A stretch of 64,000 nt of DNA from Calothrix sp. 336/3 (GCF_000734895.2 NZ_CP011382.1:1032700-1096699); one strand, 5' to 3'; numbered from the stretch's first letter, positions 45,621 to 55,786 are shown. Program-made: numbers and translations. Notes: a model not told the origin generated them from the sequence alone.

Positions 45621-47159
45621 TTAATGACTGGGTTTATCTTCCTCTGGAGATGGAGTCGGGTTAACAGTATAGTTCAACTCCATTTGTTCCGCAGCACGGG
45701 GTGTGGCTTTGGTTTTCTGAGTTTGATTTCCACCATAGATTACCTGGAAATTGCCCTTTGCTTCTGGCTGTTTTGGGGAATATTCGGGAGTATCTAAACC
45801 TCGTCTCCTGGCTGATGTTCCTTCCTCACTCGTTCCCTCTGTCACCACTTCATATAAAATTGCTTGTTTATTTTTATCCTGCCCTTTTCGTAATACCCTA
45901 CCCAATCTTTGAATATATTCTCGCACCGAACCTGTACCAGATAGAATAATCGCAATACTTGCCGCCGGCACATCTACACCCTCATTTAAAACATGGGAAG
46001 CAACTAAACTTCGATACTCCCCCTCACGAAATTTAGTTAGGGTTTCATGGCGCTCTTTGACTGGGGTTTGATGGGTAATGGCGGGAATTAAAAACTCTTG
46101 GGAAATGCGATATACAGTATGATTATCTGCCGTAAAAATTAAGGTACGTTCGGGGTAATGTTTGGCTAATAAATTGGCTAATAATCTAATTTTTCCATCG
46201 GTACCGATAGCAATTTCCTTGGCTTCACGGTGAGCTAACATTGCTCTTCTTCCCGACTGCGATCGCGCACTCATCTGCACAAATTTCTGCCATCCATCCA
46301 AACTACCTAGGGAAATCCCCACAGTTTTCAGGAAATCATTGCGTATCTGCATTAATTCCTGATATTTTACCCGCTCTTCCTGGGATAGTTTCACCTTGAT
46401 TTGTACTATTTGATGCTGCGCTAATGCTTGCCCTGCCAAATCTTCTGCTCGTTTTCGGTATACTTCTCTACCAATTAGTAGATTTAAATCTCCGTGTTTA
46501 CCGTCGCTGCGTTCGGGAGTCGCTGACAAACCCAGACGATAGGGGGCGATCGCGTACTCGGCAATTACCCGATAAAAATCCGTTGGTAAATGATGACATT
46601 CATCAAAAATCAATAACCCATATTTATTTCCTAGGGTTTCTGCATGAATTGCCGCACTATCATAGGTTGCCACCAATATCGGTGTTTTATCCCGCGCACC
46701 ACCCCCCAATAAACCCACCTCTGCATCGGGAAAAGCTGACAGCAGATGAGCATACCATTGGTGCATTAAGTCCAAGGTCGGTACAATAATTAATGTTGTG
46801 CGTGGTGTGGCGGCGATCGCCATTTGGGCAAGATAAGTCTTTCCTGCGGCTGTTGGTAAAACTACTACCCCCTGCCTACCGGCTGATTTCCACGCAGCTA
46901 AGGCTTCACTCTGATGGGGATAGGGTTCCATCTCTAAAGCTGTAGTTAACTCCAGGGGAAAGAATTCCTTGGCTTTATCCAGAAATTCCGTATTTTCTCC
47001 TTGCAGTGCCTCCACTAGTAAACGATACTGAATGGCGGGAATGCGAAACTTTTCTACCCTGTCATCCCAGGTGGCAAACTCCATCCAAGCTTTGCCCCGT
47101 GGTGGTGGGTGCAGAATCAATGTACCGCGATCAAAGGTGAGTGTTGGGGTGCGAGCCAT
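45621..47159 (-). CDS. XPB-like DEAD/DEAH-box helicase
   Basis: 512 residues of superfamily 2. Walker A is PTAAGKT (about 101-107) after Q-like motif YPHQSEALAAW; Walker B is FDECHH; motif III is LSATPERSDG. The second RecA-like domain has FTADNHTVYRI, ASHVLNEGVDVPAA and motif VI QRLGRVLRKG. An N-terminal damage-recognition-like domain (about 1-80) precedes. This matches bacterial/archaeal XPB, a 3'-5' helicase in excision repair. It lies 229 bases upstream of a Bax1-like gene. The C-terminal 60 residues are low-complexity. Confidence 0.88.
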   Translation of the reverse strand: MARTPTLTFDRGTLILHPPPRGKAWMEFATWDDRVEKFRIPAIQYRLLVEALQGENTEFLDKAKEFFPLELTTALEMEPYPHQSEALAAWKSAGRQGVVVLPTAAGKTYLAQMAIAATPRTTLIIVPTLDLMHQWYAHLLSAFPDAEVGLLGGGARDKTPILVATYDSAAIHAETLGNKYGLLIFDECHHLPTDFYRVIAEYAIAPYRLGLSATPERSDGKHGDLNLLIGREVYRKRAEDLAGQALAQHQIVQIKVKLSQEERVKYQELMQIRNDFLKTVGISLGSLDGWQKFVQMSARSQSGRRAMLAHREAKEIAIGTDGKIRLLANLLAKHYPERTLIFTADNHTVYRISQEFLIPAITHQTPVKERHETLTKFREGEYRSLVASHVLNEGVDVPAASIAIILSGTGSVREYIQRLGRVLRKGQDKNKQAILYEVVTEGTSEEGTSARRRGLDTPEYSPKQPEAKGNFQVIYGGNQTQKTKATPRAAEQMELNYTVNPTPSPEEDKPSH

Positions 47160-47236
47160 TTGTTCCTATTCTGTGCTTTAGATAGGGTTTGCTGTCAGTG
47201 AATTAAGTTAATTATTAACCCTCCACAGAATTATTA

Positions 47237-47923
47237 TCAGATAAATTTTACATTCCCTTGATTCCGTAAAAGTTTTATTTCTTCTTGCATATTCTGACGT
47301 GCAAATCCCTCTAATTGATGACGCATATCGGCAGTAAAATAAATCTGTGGTCGAGCTAAAAAGTTTTCTAATATTTTTATTCTACCCTGGATATATGCAT
47401 TTTCTTTGACCCAAATATATTCTTTCCTAATAGCTAGGGCATAGTCTTGATAAATATCTGAACGAGTCCCCAGAATTGCTAAATCAGCATCTATCAGAAT
47501 CTGGGCATCAATATCATTACTATCTGGATGATGGAATTTGGTTGTCAAAATTAAGTTACAAACCCTATTAATTATATTATAGTTAATATGCATTTTCTCT
47601 AATAATTCACTAGCAAATTCTGCACTGTACAATTCATTATTCTGAGATTGACTATCATAAATTACATCATGCAACCATGCCGATAAAGATAAGGATAAAC
47701 CCTCCTGGACTAAGTGCTGTAATTTAGTTGTATTTATTAATACGTGATGAATATGCTCTAGATTATGATAATAGCGACCGGAGCTAGAATAGGCAGAAAC
47801 AATTTTCTGAAAACTATCTTCAATGCTTTGATTGTCAATATCCAATGGTTGCAGTAACTTTTGCCAATAATTAAATAATCTCAATTGCGTATTGTCCACA
47901 AAAATTCCAATCATCTTTTTCAT
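47237..47923 (-). CDS. HD-domain protein, predicted metal-dependent phosphohydrolase
   Basis: 228 residues. HNLEHIHHVL supplies the first His, LSAWLHDVIYDSQSQNNE the H-D pair, and FHHPDSNDIDAQILIDADLA the later acidic residues (ILIDADLAILG is a good family signature). These match the predicted HD-superfamily hydrolases of about 200-220 residues (YpgQ-like nucleotidohydrolases). A possible role is hydrolysis of non-canonical nucleotides; the substrate is not known. Confidence 0.85.
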   Translation of the reverse strand: MKKMIGIFVDNTQLRLFNYWQKLLQPLDIDNQSIEDSFQKIVSAYSSSGRYYHNLEHIHHVLINTTKLQHLVQEGLSLSLSAWLHDVIYDSQSQNNELYSAEFASELLEKMHINYNIINRVCNLILTTKFHHPDSNDIDAQILIDADLAILGTRSDIYQDYALAIRKEYIWVKENAYIQGRIKILENFLARPQIYFTADMRHQLEGFARQNMQEEIKLLRNQGNVKFI

Positions 47924-48062
47924 TAGCTTTGTGCGTACAAATACTCTATTTGTAGTTATTTTACATTATTTTTATACCGTATTTCTATCAGTGACATGAT
48001 AATATCTAGAACCCTAAATTTGAATTGAGGAATCAATACTCGATATCAAAAACAGGGTTCAC

Positions 48063-48968
48063 ATGAAACTACAAGAAGTTTTAGAAAAAAAGAATCAATT
48101 GGGTTACGATGCGATCGCCAAGGATGTTGATTTAAGTAAGCAGATTCAATCCCAGTTAGTCAATTTAAATCTTCTACAACCTCCAGTAGATGGGAAGTTT
48201 GGTCCGACATCCATCGCTGCACTTAAGGAATTTCAGGAACTGGTAAAAGCTTCGGAACAAGAATTTTTAGGACCAATTACAGCCAAGCAACTCTTGGAAA
48301 TGAAACAGGAAATGTTGCCAAAACCCTCTGTAAATTTGGGTAACGACCTAGGGAGTCGTATTATTAAATACATGATGGCAAAGAACTATCGAGTATTTAC
48401 TGAGCCTAAAGAATACAATATTGTTTATGTCGAGGGGATGAATGAAAACGGTACTCTCAATAATGATGCACCGAATGCATTCAACGATCGCCGGATAGTA
48501 ATTGAATTTAACAATGGTGTGCCGAGAATCGTCAATCAATGGCAAGCCACCACAGAACCCGGCAGTCACTATACATACACTCCCATGAATCCTGCCGGCG
48601 CTGCTAGAATCAAGTTTGGACAGTATAAATCTTGGTCTGTCGGGATGCATGGCAATAGCGATCGCCACGAAGCATTGATTCAAGTCACACCCATTACCGT
48701 TCACCGTGATTTCAACAAGGATTTCAAACGTATTGGTGATAAAACAGACACAGGCTTGTTTGCAGTTAACCAACACTGGGGCTACGATGCGCCCCAAAAC
48801 GATATTAAAAATGCCAGCGCAGGTTGCTTGGTAGGAAGGATGCGTCAAGGACATCGGGAATTTATGGCACTGATTAAACAAGACCGCCGCTATACCCGCA
48901 ATCCTGGTTACGTTTTTTACACAACCATTATCCCTGGAGACGATTTAGTTAAGATGTTCCCTGGATAA
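48063..48968 (+). CDS. Peptidoglycan-binding protein with C-terminal YkuD-like region
   Basis: 301 residues. The N-terminal 85 residues hold a PG_binding_1 repeat (SQLVNLNLLQPPVDGKFGPT, SIAALKEFQELV). The C-terminal 190 residues contain YNIVYVEGMNENG, WSVGMHGNSDRHEALIQ and ASAGCLVGRMRQGHREFM; the H-x-(approximately 80)-S-A-G-C-L pattern is reminiscent of YkuD-type L,D-transpeptidases or phage-type wall hydrolases. No signal peptide is visible. A role on cell wall is probable; the exact reaction is not established. Confidence 0.75.
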   Translation: MKLQEVLEKKNQLGYDAIAKDVDLSKQIQSQLVNLNLLQPPVDGKFGPTSIAALKEFQELVKASEQEFLGPITAKQLLEMKQEMLPKPSVNLGNDLGSRIIKYMMAKNYRVFTEPKEYNIVYVEGMNENGTLNNDAPNAFNDRRIVIEFNNGVPRIVNQWQATTEPGSHYTYTPMNPAGAARIKFGQYKSWSVGMHGNSDRHEALIQVTPITVHRDFNKDFKRIGDKTDTGLFAVNQHWGYDAPQNDIKNASAGCLVGRMRQGHREFMALIKQDRRYTRNPGYVFYTTIIPGDDLVKMFPG

Positions 48969-49102
48969 ATCAATTTGCCATTAAGGGGAAGCAAGCAGGA
49001 AACAAACGCTTTTATCTTTATTATCCCTTTCCTCTTCCCCCGCTTCATGTAACAATCATTCATGAAGAAATATAAAAATGAAGCTCAGGAGAACAGGGGA
49101 TT

Positions 49103-50074
49103 ATGGATGTGAGTTTGATTGTCTCTAACATCTTAAATCCACCTGTTTTGGCGTTTTTTCTGGGAATGTTGGCAGTTTTTCTGAAGTCAGATTTAGAAAT
49201 TCCTCCCCCTCTACCAAAATTATTTTCCCTATACCTGTTATTTGCCATTGGTTTTAAGGGTGGGGTGGAATTGGTGAAAAGTGGTATCACCCAAGAAGTG
49301 ATTTTGACTTTAGGGGCTGCCATTATCATGGCTTGTATAGTGCCACTGTACAGCTTTTTTATTCTGCGAACCAAACTCGATGCTTATAATTCTGCCGCGA
49401 TCGCCGCTACCTATGGTTCAATTAGTGCTGTAACTTTTATTACTGCTGGTTCCTTCCTCAGTCAGTTAGGTATTAACTTCGACGGCTATATGGTAGCAGC
49501 CCTTGCCTTGATGGAATCACCAGCAATTATTGTCGGCTTAATTCTCGTCAATCTCTTCGCTACAAACTCAGATAATCGCGAGTTCTCATGGTCAGAAGTA
49601 ATACGGGAAGCCTGCCTAAATAGCTCAGTATTTTTACTAGTAGGTAGTGTGATCATGGGAGTTCTCACAGGTGAACATGGTTGGCAAGTTCTGAAACCCT
49701 TCACCCAAGATAACTTCTATGGGGTGTTAACTTTCTTTCTCTTAGATATGGGACTTGTCGCGGCTAAAAGAATTAAAGATTTACAAAAAACAGGTATTTT
49801 TCTCATCGCCTTTGCCATACTAATGCCCATCCTCAATGCTGGAATTGGTTTAGGTATTGCGAAATTAATTGGTATGTCCCAAGGAGATGGTTTACTTTTC
49901 TGCGTACTCTGTGCAAGTGCTTCTTACATTGCGGTACCAGCAGCGATGCGGTTAACAGTTCCCGAAGCAAACCCCAGTTTATATGTATCCACCGCCCTAG
50001 CAGTCACTTTCCCCTTTAATATTATCGTGGGTATTCCCTTGTATTTATACGGTATCCATTTATTCTGGGTGTGA
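49103..50074 (+). CDS. Second SbtA-family (Na+-dependent bicarbonate) permease
   Basis: 323 residues, shorter than the SbtA at 38588 because the central hydrophilic loop is nearly absent. The same core is visible: FLGMLAVFLKSDLEIPPPLP, LLFAIGFKGGVELVKSGIT, IAATYGSISAVTFITAGSFL in the first half; LCASASYIAVPAAMRLTVPE and ANPSLYVSTALAVTFPFNII in the second. It is followed four bases later by its own SbtB-like gene. Whether it carries bicarbonate or another small anion is uncertain, since many members of this branch are uncharacterised. Composition resembles the local genome. Confidence 0.85.
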   Translation: MDVSLIVSNILNPPVLAFFLGMLAVFLKSDLEIPPPLPKLFSLYLLFAIGFKGGVELVKSGITQEVILTLGAAIIMACIVPLYSFFILRTKLDAYNSAAIAATYGSISAVTFITAGSFLSQLGINFDGYMVAALALMESPAIIVGLILVNLFATNSDNREFSWSEVIREACLNSSVFLLVGSVIMGVLTGEHGWQVLKPFTQDNFYGVLTFFLLDMGLVAAKRIKDLQKTGIFLIAFAILMPILNAGIGLGIAKLIGMSQGDGLLFCVLCASASYIAVPAAMRLTVPEANPSLYVSTALAVTFPFNIIVGIPLYLYGIHLFWV

Positions 50075-50078
50075 TTTT

Positions 50079-50387
50079 ATGAATATAGTCAAACGTCTGG
50101 AAATTATTGCTAACTACGTGGAACTAGAGAAAATCTTACAGGCTTTAGAAAAGGCAGAAGTTCCCGGTTATACAGTCATTCGTGATGTCGCAGGTAAAAG
50201 TAGTCGAGGGGATGGTTCACACAATATGGCAATGACAATGTTAGATAATGTCTATATCATTGCCTTCTTTTCACCAGATAAGGTTACTGCTGTCACGAAC
50301 AATATTCAACCCATCTTAAATAAATTTGGTGGTAGCTGCTTTATCTCCGATGCCATGGAATTAAATACGACAAAATGTAGTAGTTAA
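50079..50387 (+). CDS. SbtB-like PII-family protein without redox loop
   Basis: 102 residues. KRLEIIANYVELEKILQALE, then KAEVPGYTVIRDVAGKSSRG matches the PII-like start and T-loop of SbtB, and VYIIAFFSPDKVTAVTNNIQ, PILNKFGGSCFISDAMEL the second half. The tail ends LNTTKCSS: the C-G-P-x-G-C loop of the first SbtB is missing, as in shorter homologues. Four bases after the permease stop, so translationally coupled. It probably gates the permease in response to nucleotides without redox control. Confidence 0.85.
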   Translation: MNIVKRLEIIANYVELEKILQALEKAEVPGYTVIRDVAGKSSRGDGSHNMAMTMLDNVYIIAFFSPDKVTAVTNNIQPILNKFGGSCFISDAMELNTTKCSS

Positions 50388-50566
50388 CTCTGTCAATTGA
50401 GAGAAGTCAAAACCAGGAATCTGAAAAATATTACCAATGACATAGAACAAGTACTATTTCACCTATTTACAATTAATTGAGAATCTTTGACAAAAAAAGA
50501 GATAATTATAATTATGTGTTGGCTGTGAGGAAAATTGCTTCAGGCATGATTTCACAGGAGGTCAAA

Positions 50567-51019
50567 ATGGGTCGTCTACTTTACGAAAATTCCTTATCTT
50601 ACCAAGGCTATCTCATCATTCCCTTTGTCTACGGAAAAGCCAATGGTCATGAAATTTACTCCTATAAACTGTTATCAGCTATGGGGTATGCCAGTAAATT
50701 TCACAAGGCAGAGAATCCCGCAGAAATCTATGGTAGTAGTATTGATAACATCGTGAAAATTGCCCAGGAACACATTAATCAGTGGGGAGAGTCCACAGGC
50801 AAAGAAGATTATTTTCAGTTGCGTTATATCTATCGTCACAACTTAATTGTTGTCTACCAGGAAGCTGGTAAATATTTTTACGACCACTACCCGCCAGATT
50901 CACTGAATAATGTCGCCGCACCCAAGATATTTACATCGGAGTTTGATTGTATCAGTTGGATTAAGCAGGGATTGGATGGGTTACATGTCAGACGTACTTG
51001 GGTAATGGGGAATGGGTAG
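50567..51019 (+). CDS. Conserved-looking protein of unknown function
   Basis: 150 residues from ATG 50567, which is preceded by AGGAGGT six bases upstream; the frame extends upstream to a TTG with no support. No domain recognised. Features: SLSYQGYLIIPFVYGKANGH, EIYSYKLLSAMGYASKFHKA, and an aromatic-rich middle. The last four residues and the stop codon are made from heptamer repeats (GGGTAAT, GGGGAAT, GGGTAGG), so the original C-terminus may have been replaced. Confidence 0.7.
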   Translation: MGRLLYENSLSYQGYLIIPFVYGKANGHEIYSYKLLSAMGYASKFHKAENPAEIYGSSIDNIVKIAQEHINQWGESTGKEDYFQLRYIYRHNLIVVYQEAGKYFYDHYPPDSLNNVAAPKIFTSEFDCISWIKQGLDGLHVRRTWVMGNG

Positions 51020-51048
51020 GGAGTAATGAGTAAGGAGTAATGAGTAAT
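51000..51048 (+). repeat. STRR heptamer array across a stop codon
   Basis: Seven 7-base units (GGGTAAT, GGGGAAT, GGGTAGG, GAGTAAT, GAGTAAG, GAGTAAT, GAGTAAT). The stop of the preceding gene is the TAG within the third unit. Confidence 0.85.
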
Positions 51049-51097
51049 CGGAAAATTCCCTTTTCCCCTGCTCCCTGCTCCCTGACTCCTTTCCCGA

Positions 51098-52603
51098 CTA
51101 CTTCATGTCATACCCAAACAGATTGGGGTTAACTTCTCCCAAATTTAAATCTGCTAAACCATATTCTGCCCAGCGTTTATCCACGATCGCCGCCATTTCT
51201 GGGTCAGATTCTAGGGTAGCACCCCATTCATGTTCTGTTTCTGGGGGCATTTTTGTTGTGGCATCTATACCCATTCTCCCACCTAAGCCCAGTTTCTCAC
51301 TGGCAAAATCCAGGGTATCAAAGGGTGTATTGGGTAAAATGAACACATCTCTGGTGGGATCTACCTTAGAACTAATTGCCCAAACCACTTGACGCGGGTC
51401 ACGGATATTAATATCTTTATCCACGACAATGACAAATTTCGTGTAGGTAAATTGGGGTAAAGCGCTCCAAAAAGCTAAAGCTGCCCGTCGTGCCTGTCCA
51501 GGATAAGCTTTATCTATGGAAATAATCGCCGCTTTATAACTCAGAGCTTCCATAGGTAGGAAGAAATCCACAATCTCAGAAACTTGTTGCCGCAGAATTG
51601 GGGTGTAGATACGATTGAGAGCGATCGCCATCATCGCTTCTTCCTTGGGTGGACGACCACTAAACGTAGTTAAATATACCGGGTCTTTGCGATGGGTCAT
51701 ACATTGGAAGCGAACCAGGGGGGAATCTTCCACACCACCGTAATAGCCCATATGGTCGCCAAATGGTCCATCTGGCAGGACTTCTCCTGGGGTAATAGTC
51801 CCTTCTAGGACAAATTCTGCATCCGCAGGCACTTCCAAATCTACGGTTTTACACTTAGCTAATTGAACTCCCGAACCTCCGTATAAACCCGCAAACAACC
51901 ATTCCGACAAATCCACAGGAATTGGTGTGGCAGCTGCCATAATAATTAATGGGTCTACACCCAGGGCGATCGCCACTTCTAATTTTTTGCCCTGCTCCGC
52001 AGCTTTGCGTAAATGTCTAGCTCCACCCCGCACCGATAACCAATGTACGGTCATTGTGGTGGAAGATTGCAGTTGTAAGCGATACACACCGACATTCGGC
52101 GTACCTGTCTCACAATCCCTAGTAATCACTAATCCTAGGGTGATAATCTTACCCGCATCGCCAGGATAGGGACGTATTAAAGGCAACTTATTTAAATCTA
52201 AATTTTCTCCCTGAACCACCACCTGCTGACAAGGAGGGAAAAAATCTCGACCAGGTTTAGCTTTCAGAACATCAAATAAAACCTTACCAAAATCTATCGC
52301 CTGGGAAATTTTCTTCGGTGGTTTGGGTTGCTGCAACATTGCCAACTTTTTCCCCAAGTCTTCCAACTCCTGGGGATGCTCCATATTCATTGCCCAGCAT
52401 ATCCGCTCTACTGTACCCATCAAGTTGACAGCAACGGGGAAATCAGCACCCTTGACATTTTCAAATAATAATCCTGGACCACCCTGTTGCAGCATACGGT
52501 TAGAAATCTCGGCAATTTCTAAATCTGGGTCAACAAGGGCAGAAATTCGCCGTAATTGTCCCCTTTCTTCCAATAATTTAATAAATCCGCGTAAATCTCT
52601 CAT
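51098..52603 (-). CDS. UbiD-family prenylated-FMN decarboxylase
   Basis: 501 residues of the UbiD family, which decarboxylates polyprenyl-hydroxybenzoate-type substrates using prenylated FMN. The start RDLRGFIKLLEERGQLRRIS is diagnostic; LGLVITRDCETGTPNVGVYR, LPDGPFGDHMGYYG and EALSYKAAIISIDKAYPGQA follow. In cyanobacteria the gene is thought to serve plastoquinone synthesis from 4-hydroxybenzoate. A partner UbiX is not in the window. Length and motifs are complete. Confidence 0.92.
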   Translation of the reverse strand: MRDLRGFIKLLEERGQLRRISALVDPDLEIAEISNRMLQQGGPGLLFENVKGADFPVAVNLMGTVERICWAMNMEHPQELEDLGKKLAMLQQPKPPKKISQAIDFGKVLFDVLKAKPGRDFFPPCQQVVVQGENLDLNKLPLIRPYPGDAGKIITLGLVITRDCETGTPNVGVYRLQLQSSTTMTVHWLSVRGGARHLRKAAEQGKKLEVAIALGVDPLIIMAAATPIPVDLSEWLFAGLYGGSGVQLAKCKTVDLEVPADAEFVLEGTITPGEVLPDGPFGDHMGYYGGVEDSPLVRFQCMTHRKDPVYLTTFSGRPPKEEAMMAIALNRIYTPILRQQVSEIVDFFLPMEALSYKAAIISIDKAYPGQARRAALAFWSALPQFTYTKFVIVVDKDINIRDPRQVVWAISSKVDPTRDVFILPNTPFDTLDFASEKLGLGGRMGIDATTKMPPETEHEWGATLESDPEMAAIVDKRWAEYGLADLNLGEVNPNLFGYDMK

Positions 52604-52850
52604 AGTTTAGGTAATTGGTTTGATAACAAAACACTCTTCCCCCTTGTTGCTTGTCATACTATTTCACAAAAATTATCCAACATATTTATATGCTGTAACC
52701 CTTGTAAAATCAGTATTTTTCAATTACGTAGCTGGCTCTTCGCTCTCAAAATATTACGAATTACAAATTACGTTAGCGAAGCTCTCCCGTTAGCGTAGCT
52801 CTCCCGAAGGGAGCAGGGAGCATTACGAATTACGAATTACCATCACCCCC
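52604..52850. repeat. Dispersed repeat cluster downstream of ftsH
   Basis: No gene. 52750-52840 holds heptamers of ATTACGA type at both ends and the inverted block AGCTCTCCCG...CTCCCGAAGGGAG in between. It is the relative of the element at 45525-45620 and, less closely, of 6940-7017. Confidence 0.6.
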
Positions 52851-52860
52851 TTCTCTCATC

Positions 52861-52887
52861 AAAAAAGGGGATATGAAAATATCCCCC
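52861..52887 (-). terminator. Rho-independent terminator of ftsH
   Basis: On the minus strand GGGGATAT, loop TTTC, ATATCCCC, then six T: a perfect 8-bp stem with tetraloop and T tract about 30 bases after the ftsH stop. Confidence 0.92.
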
Positions 52888-52915
52888 AATTCGATAGACA
52901 AATCTTGATAACTAT

Positions 52916-54802
52916 TTAGAGAATGGGAGTAAATTGTGGCTTTTCAGGTACTGTTGCGTACTCAGACACAATTTGTCTAAATTCGTCACCGTCAATGGTT
53001 TCTTTCTCAATCAACAAATCCACTAGGCGATCGGTGACAGAGCGGTGTTCTCGCATGATTTTCTTGGCGTTTTCGTAGCACTCTTCCACGATCGCGCGCA
53101 CTTGAGCATCAATACGGGAAGCAATAGAGTCGGAATAATCGGAACGAGTTGTCCAATCACGACCAAGGAATACTTCACCACTCTGACTTTCCAAGGAAAC
53201 GGGACCTAAATCAGACATCCCGAAACGAGTCACCATTTGGCGTGCCATTCCAGAAACCTGTTGCAAGTCTCCACCAGCACCAGTAGTTACTTCCGCACGA
53301 CCGAAAACTATATCTTCTGCCGCACGACCACCCAAAGCGCCTGTAATCCTTGCCTTGAGTTGGGAACGGGTGATTAATCCTTGCTCCTCATTGGGGGTGA
53401 ACCAGGTCAAACCTTGAGCTTGTCCACGGGGAATCAGGGTAACTTTTTGTACTGGGTCGTGGTCTTTTAACAGAGTTCCTACGAGGGCGTGACCAACTTC
53501 ATGGTAGGCAATTAAACGCTTACTCTTGCTATCAACCAGGGGTGTACCTTCCATCCCAGCAACTACTCTATCAACCGCATCATCGATTTCTGAGAGAGTA
53601 ATTCCTTCCTTGCGACGACGAGCAGTTAGAATTGCCGCTTCGTTGAGTAAGTTGGCTAAATCTGCACCAGTAAAACCAGGAGTCCGACGGGCGATCGCCT
53701 CCAGGGACACACCGGGGTCTAATTTCTTATTCCGTGCATGGACTTTCAGAACTTCCAAACGACCTTTGATATCCGGTGCATCAACTGTTACCTGTCTGTC
53801 GAAACGACCAGGACGCAGAAGGGCTGCATCTAGGACATCGGGGCGGTTAGTTGCGGCAATAATGATAATTCCGGTGTTACCTTCAAAACCATCCATCTCC
53901 GTCAGTAATTGGTTGAGGGTTTGTTCCCGCTCATCATTACCACCACCAATTCCTGCACCCCGTTGTCTACCAACAGCGTCAATTTCATCAATGAAGATAA
54001 TACAAGGAGCGTTATCCTTGGCTTTTTTAAACAAGTCACGGACACGGGAAGCACCCACACCCACAAACATTTCCACAAACTCAGAACCGGAGATACTGAA
54101 AAATGGTACACCTGCTTCCCCGGCGATCGCCTTCGCAAGTAAGGTTTTACCAGTTCCAGGAGGTCCCACCAGTAATACACCCTTGGGAATTCTCGCACCC
54201 ACAGCAGTAAATTTCTCTGGCTGTTTCAGAAAAGTCACCACTTCTTGTAGTTCTTCCTTCGCTTCCTCAATTCCAGCTACATCATCAAACTTCACCCCAG
54301 TTTTCGCTTCCATTTGGAAACGCGCTTTGGATTTGCCGAAGTTCATCGCTTGTCCTGGTCCACCAGGTAAATTGCTGGAGCGACGGAACAAAAAGAATAA
54401 ACCAGTAATCAATAGTACGGGGAAGACGAGATTACCCAACAAACCCCAAATTGCCCCATCATTACGCATGGGATGAGCATCAAAGCTAATATTTTTTTCT
54501 TTCAGCTTAGTAATTAATTCTGGAGCATTAATTGGTAGATCTACCCGTACCCGTTGGATGCGGTTGTCAAGCTCTGGATCTACAGCTTCAATAATTGCTG
54601 TTTTACCACCTTCATACAAATCTACGCTTCTAATCCGATTAGCATCCAGATATTCCAGAAAACGACCGTAAGTCATCCGTGAATTAGCAGCATTTCTGGT
54701 CATCTCTGCTGGAGCATTCGCAAACGCTCCCTGCCAAAAGAAAAAGCCAATTACCAAAGCTGGCAATGTCCAGAGTACCGCGACTCTCCAGGAGAATTTC
54801 AT
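52916..54802 (-). CDS. ftsH: ATP-dependent zinc metalloprotease FtsH
   Basis: 628 residues, typical for cyanobacterial FtsH. It degrades damaged membrane proteins, including photodamaged D1 in some paralogues. Membrane helices lie at about 7-27 and 115-135; the domain between them faces the lumen/periplasm. The AAA domain has [34 protein letters not shown] and the SRH region [20 protein letters not shown]. The protease domain has the zinc motif HEVGH with the third ligand in [13 protein letters not shown] context. Cyanobacteria have four FtsH genes; which one this is cannot be fixed here. It has a strong terminator. Confidence 0.96.
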   Translation of the reverse strand: MKFSWRVAVLWTLPALVIGFFFWQGAFANAPAEMTRNAANSRMTYGRFLEYLDANRIRSVDLYEGGKTAIIEAVDPELDNRIQRVRVDLPINAPELITKLKEKNISFDAHPMRNDGAIWGLLGNLVFPVLLITGLFFLFRRSSNLPGGPGQAMNFGKSKARFQMEAKTGVKFDDVAGIEEAKEELQEVVTFLKQPEKFTAVGARIPKGVLLVGPPGTGKTLLAKAIAGEAGVPFFSISGSEFVEMFVGVGASRVRDLFKKAKDNAPCIIFIDEIDAVGRQRGAGIGGGNDEREQTLNQLLTEMDGFEGNTGIIIIAATNRPDVLDAALLRPGRFDRQVTVDAPDIKGRLEVLKVHARNKKLDPGVSLEAIARRTPGFTGADLANLLNEAAILTARRRKEGITLSEIDDAVDRVVAGMEGTPLVDSKSKRLIAYHEVGHALVGTLLKDHDPVQKVTLIPRGQAQGLTWFTPNEEQGLITRSQLKARITGALGGRAAEDIVFGRAEVTTGAGGDLQQVSGMARQMVTRFGMSDLGPVSLESQSGEVFLGRDWTTRSDYSDSIASRIDAQVRAIVEECYENAKKIMREHRSVTDRLVDLLIEKETIDGDEFRQIVSEYATVPEKPQFTPIL

Positions 54803-55105
54803 TTTAATTTGCCTCTAGATACCGATAGAACTATGTAAAGGTTGAAGTTTTCTGAGATTTCAGGCAAAATCCCAAAATCTAGACCTCTTCCTGCTTTTGC
54901 TGACCATTGAGCCAGTAAACGGATATTTATAAATCCATTTTGTTTAATCTAATGTCTAGTATGGTTCGTCCTTGAGCAAACTGCATTACGACAAATCCCT
55001 ACTTTCAACAAGAATCTTAATTAAATTTAACTTAATTTTAAGACAAAACACTAGGAAAAGTGAAAATCAGAATTTGGGAATAGCAATGGTTATTCCCTGA
55101 CACCT
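54803..55105. other. Intergenic region, nothing recognised
   Basis: About 300 AT-rich bases between ftsH and lipB, both on the minus strand. It should hold the ftsH promoter. No open frame or clear structure. Confidence 0.3.
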
Positions 55106-55786
55106 TCATTTCCCGCAGTTTTCAGTCTCCAAGAAATGCACACCAAACACCTTGGCAAAGCTGAGAGCGACATCTTCCCGGACTTGCTCTATATGAATAT
55201 CAGGCAGCCATTCAGCTAAACTTGCCACAGGTTTATCGGCAATACCACAGGGAACTATCTGCTGAAAACCTCTCATATTGGGGCAAACGTTTAATGCAAA
55301 GCCATGCATGGTAATCCAGCGACTGACTTTGATGCCGATCGCCGCCACTTTCTTGCCTTCAACCCAGACTCCAGTAAAACCGGCAACGCGCTCCCCTTGT
55401 AAACCGTAAATACTCAGAAGCAGGATTAAAACTTCCTCTAGTTGCCGAAGGTACCAATGTAAATCTTGCTGATGACGACGTAAATTTAAAATTGGATAAC
55501 CAACTAGTTGCCCTGGACAATGGTAAGTCACTTCTCCACCTCGCTCAATCCTGTGGACTTCATAGTCTGTTTGTTGGGGGTCAAATTTCAAGAAATCTAG
55601 GGTTGCACCTTGCCCCAGGGTATAGACGCTTGGGTGTTCTAGGAGAATTAGTACATCCTCCAACTGCGGATTTTGAACACGTTCTGCCAATAGCGATCGC
55701 TGCCACTCCAGGGCTTCTAAGTAAGGTGTCACACCCCGCTTGTATAGCAAACACCTCGGATTTTCGGTTTTGTGACTGTACATCAT
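55106..55786 (-). CDS. lipB: Octanoyl-[acyl carrier protein]:protein octanoyltransferase
   Basis: 226 residues. LipB moves octanoyl groups from ACP to lipoyl domains, the first step of lipoate attachment. [37 protein letters not shown], the catalytic Lys in [20 protein letters not shown] and the catalytic Cys in FQQIVPCGI are all present. LipA is not in the window. Its upstream region contains a pair of competing hairpins (55839-55920). Confidence 0.95.
   Translation of the reverse strand: MMYSHKTENPRCLLYKRGVTPYLEALEWQRSLLAERVQNPQLEDVLILLEHPSVYTLGQGATLDFLKFDPQQTDYEVHRIERGGEVTYHCPGQLVGYPILNLRRHQQDLHWYLRQLEEVLILLLSIYGLQGERVAGFTGVWVEGKKVAAIGIKVSRWITMHGFALNVCPNMRGFQQIVPCGIADKPVASLAEWLPDIHIEQVREDVALSFAKVFGVHFLETENCGK

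Noticed and set aside
48348..48881. 177-codon minus-strand frame opposite the peptidoglycan-binding gene
   Set aside because: Antisense shadow of a gene with clear domains; composition is Cys/Ile/His-rich and protein-unlike.
53526..54476. 316-codon open frame on the plus strand opposite ftsH
   Set aside because: It is the antisense of a well-supported ftsH gene; low-complexity Ser/Pro/Arg-rich composition and no family match mark it as a shadow frame.
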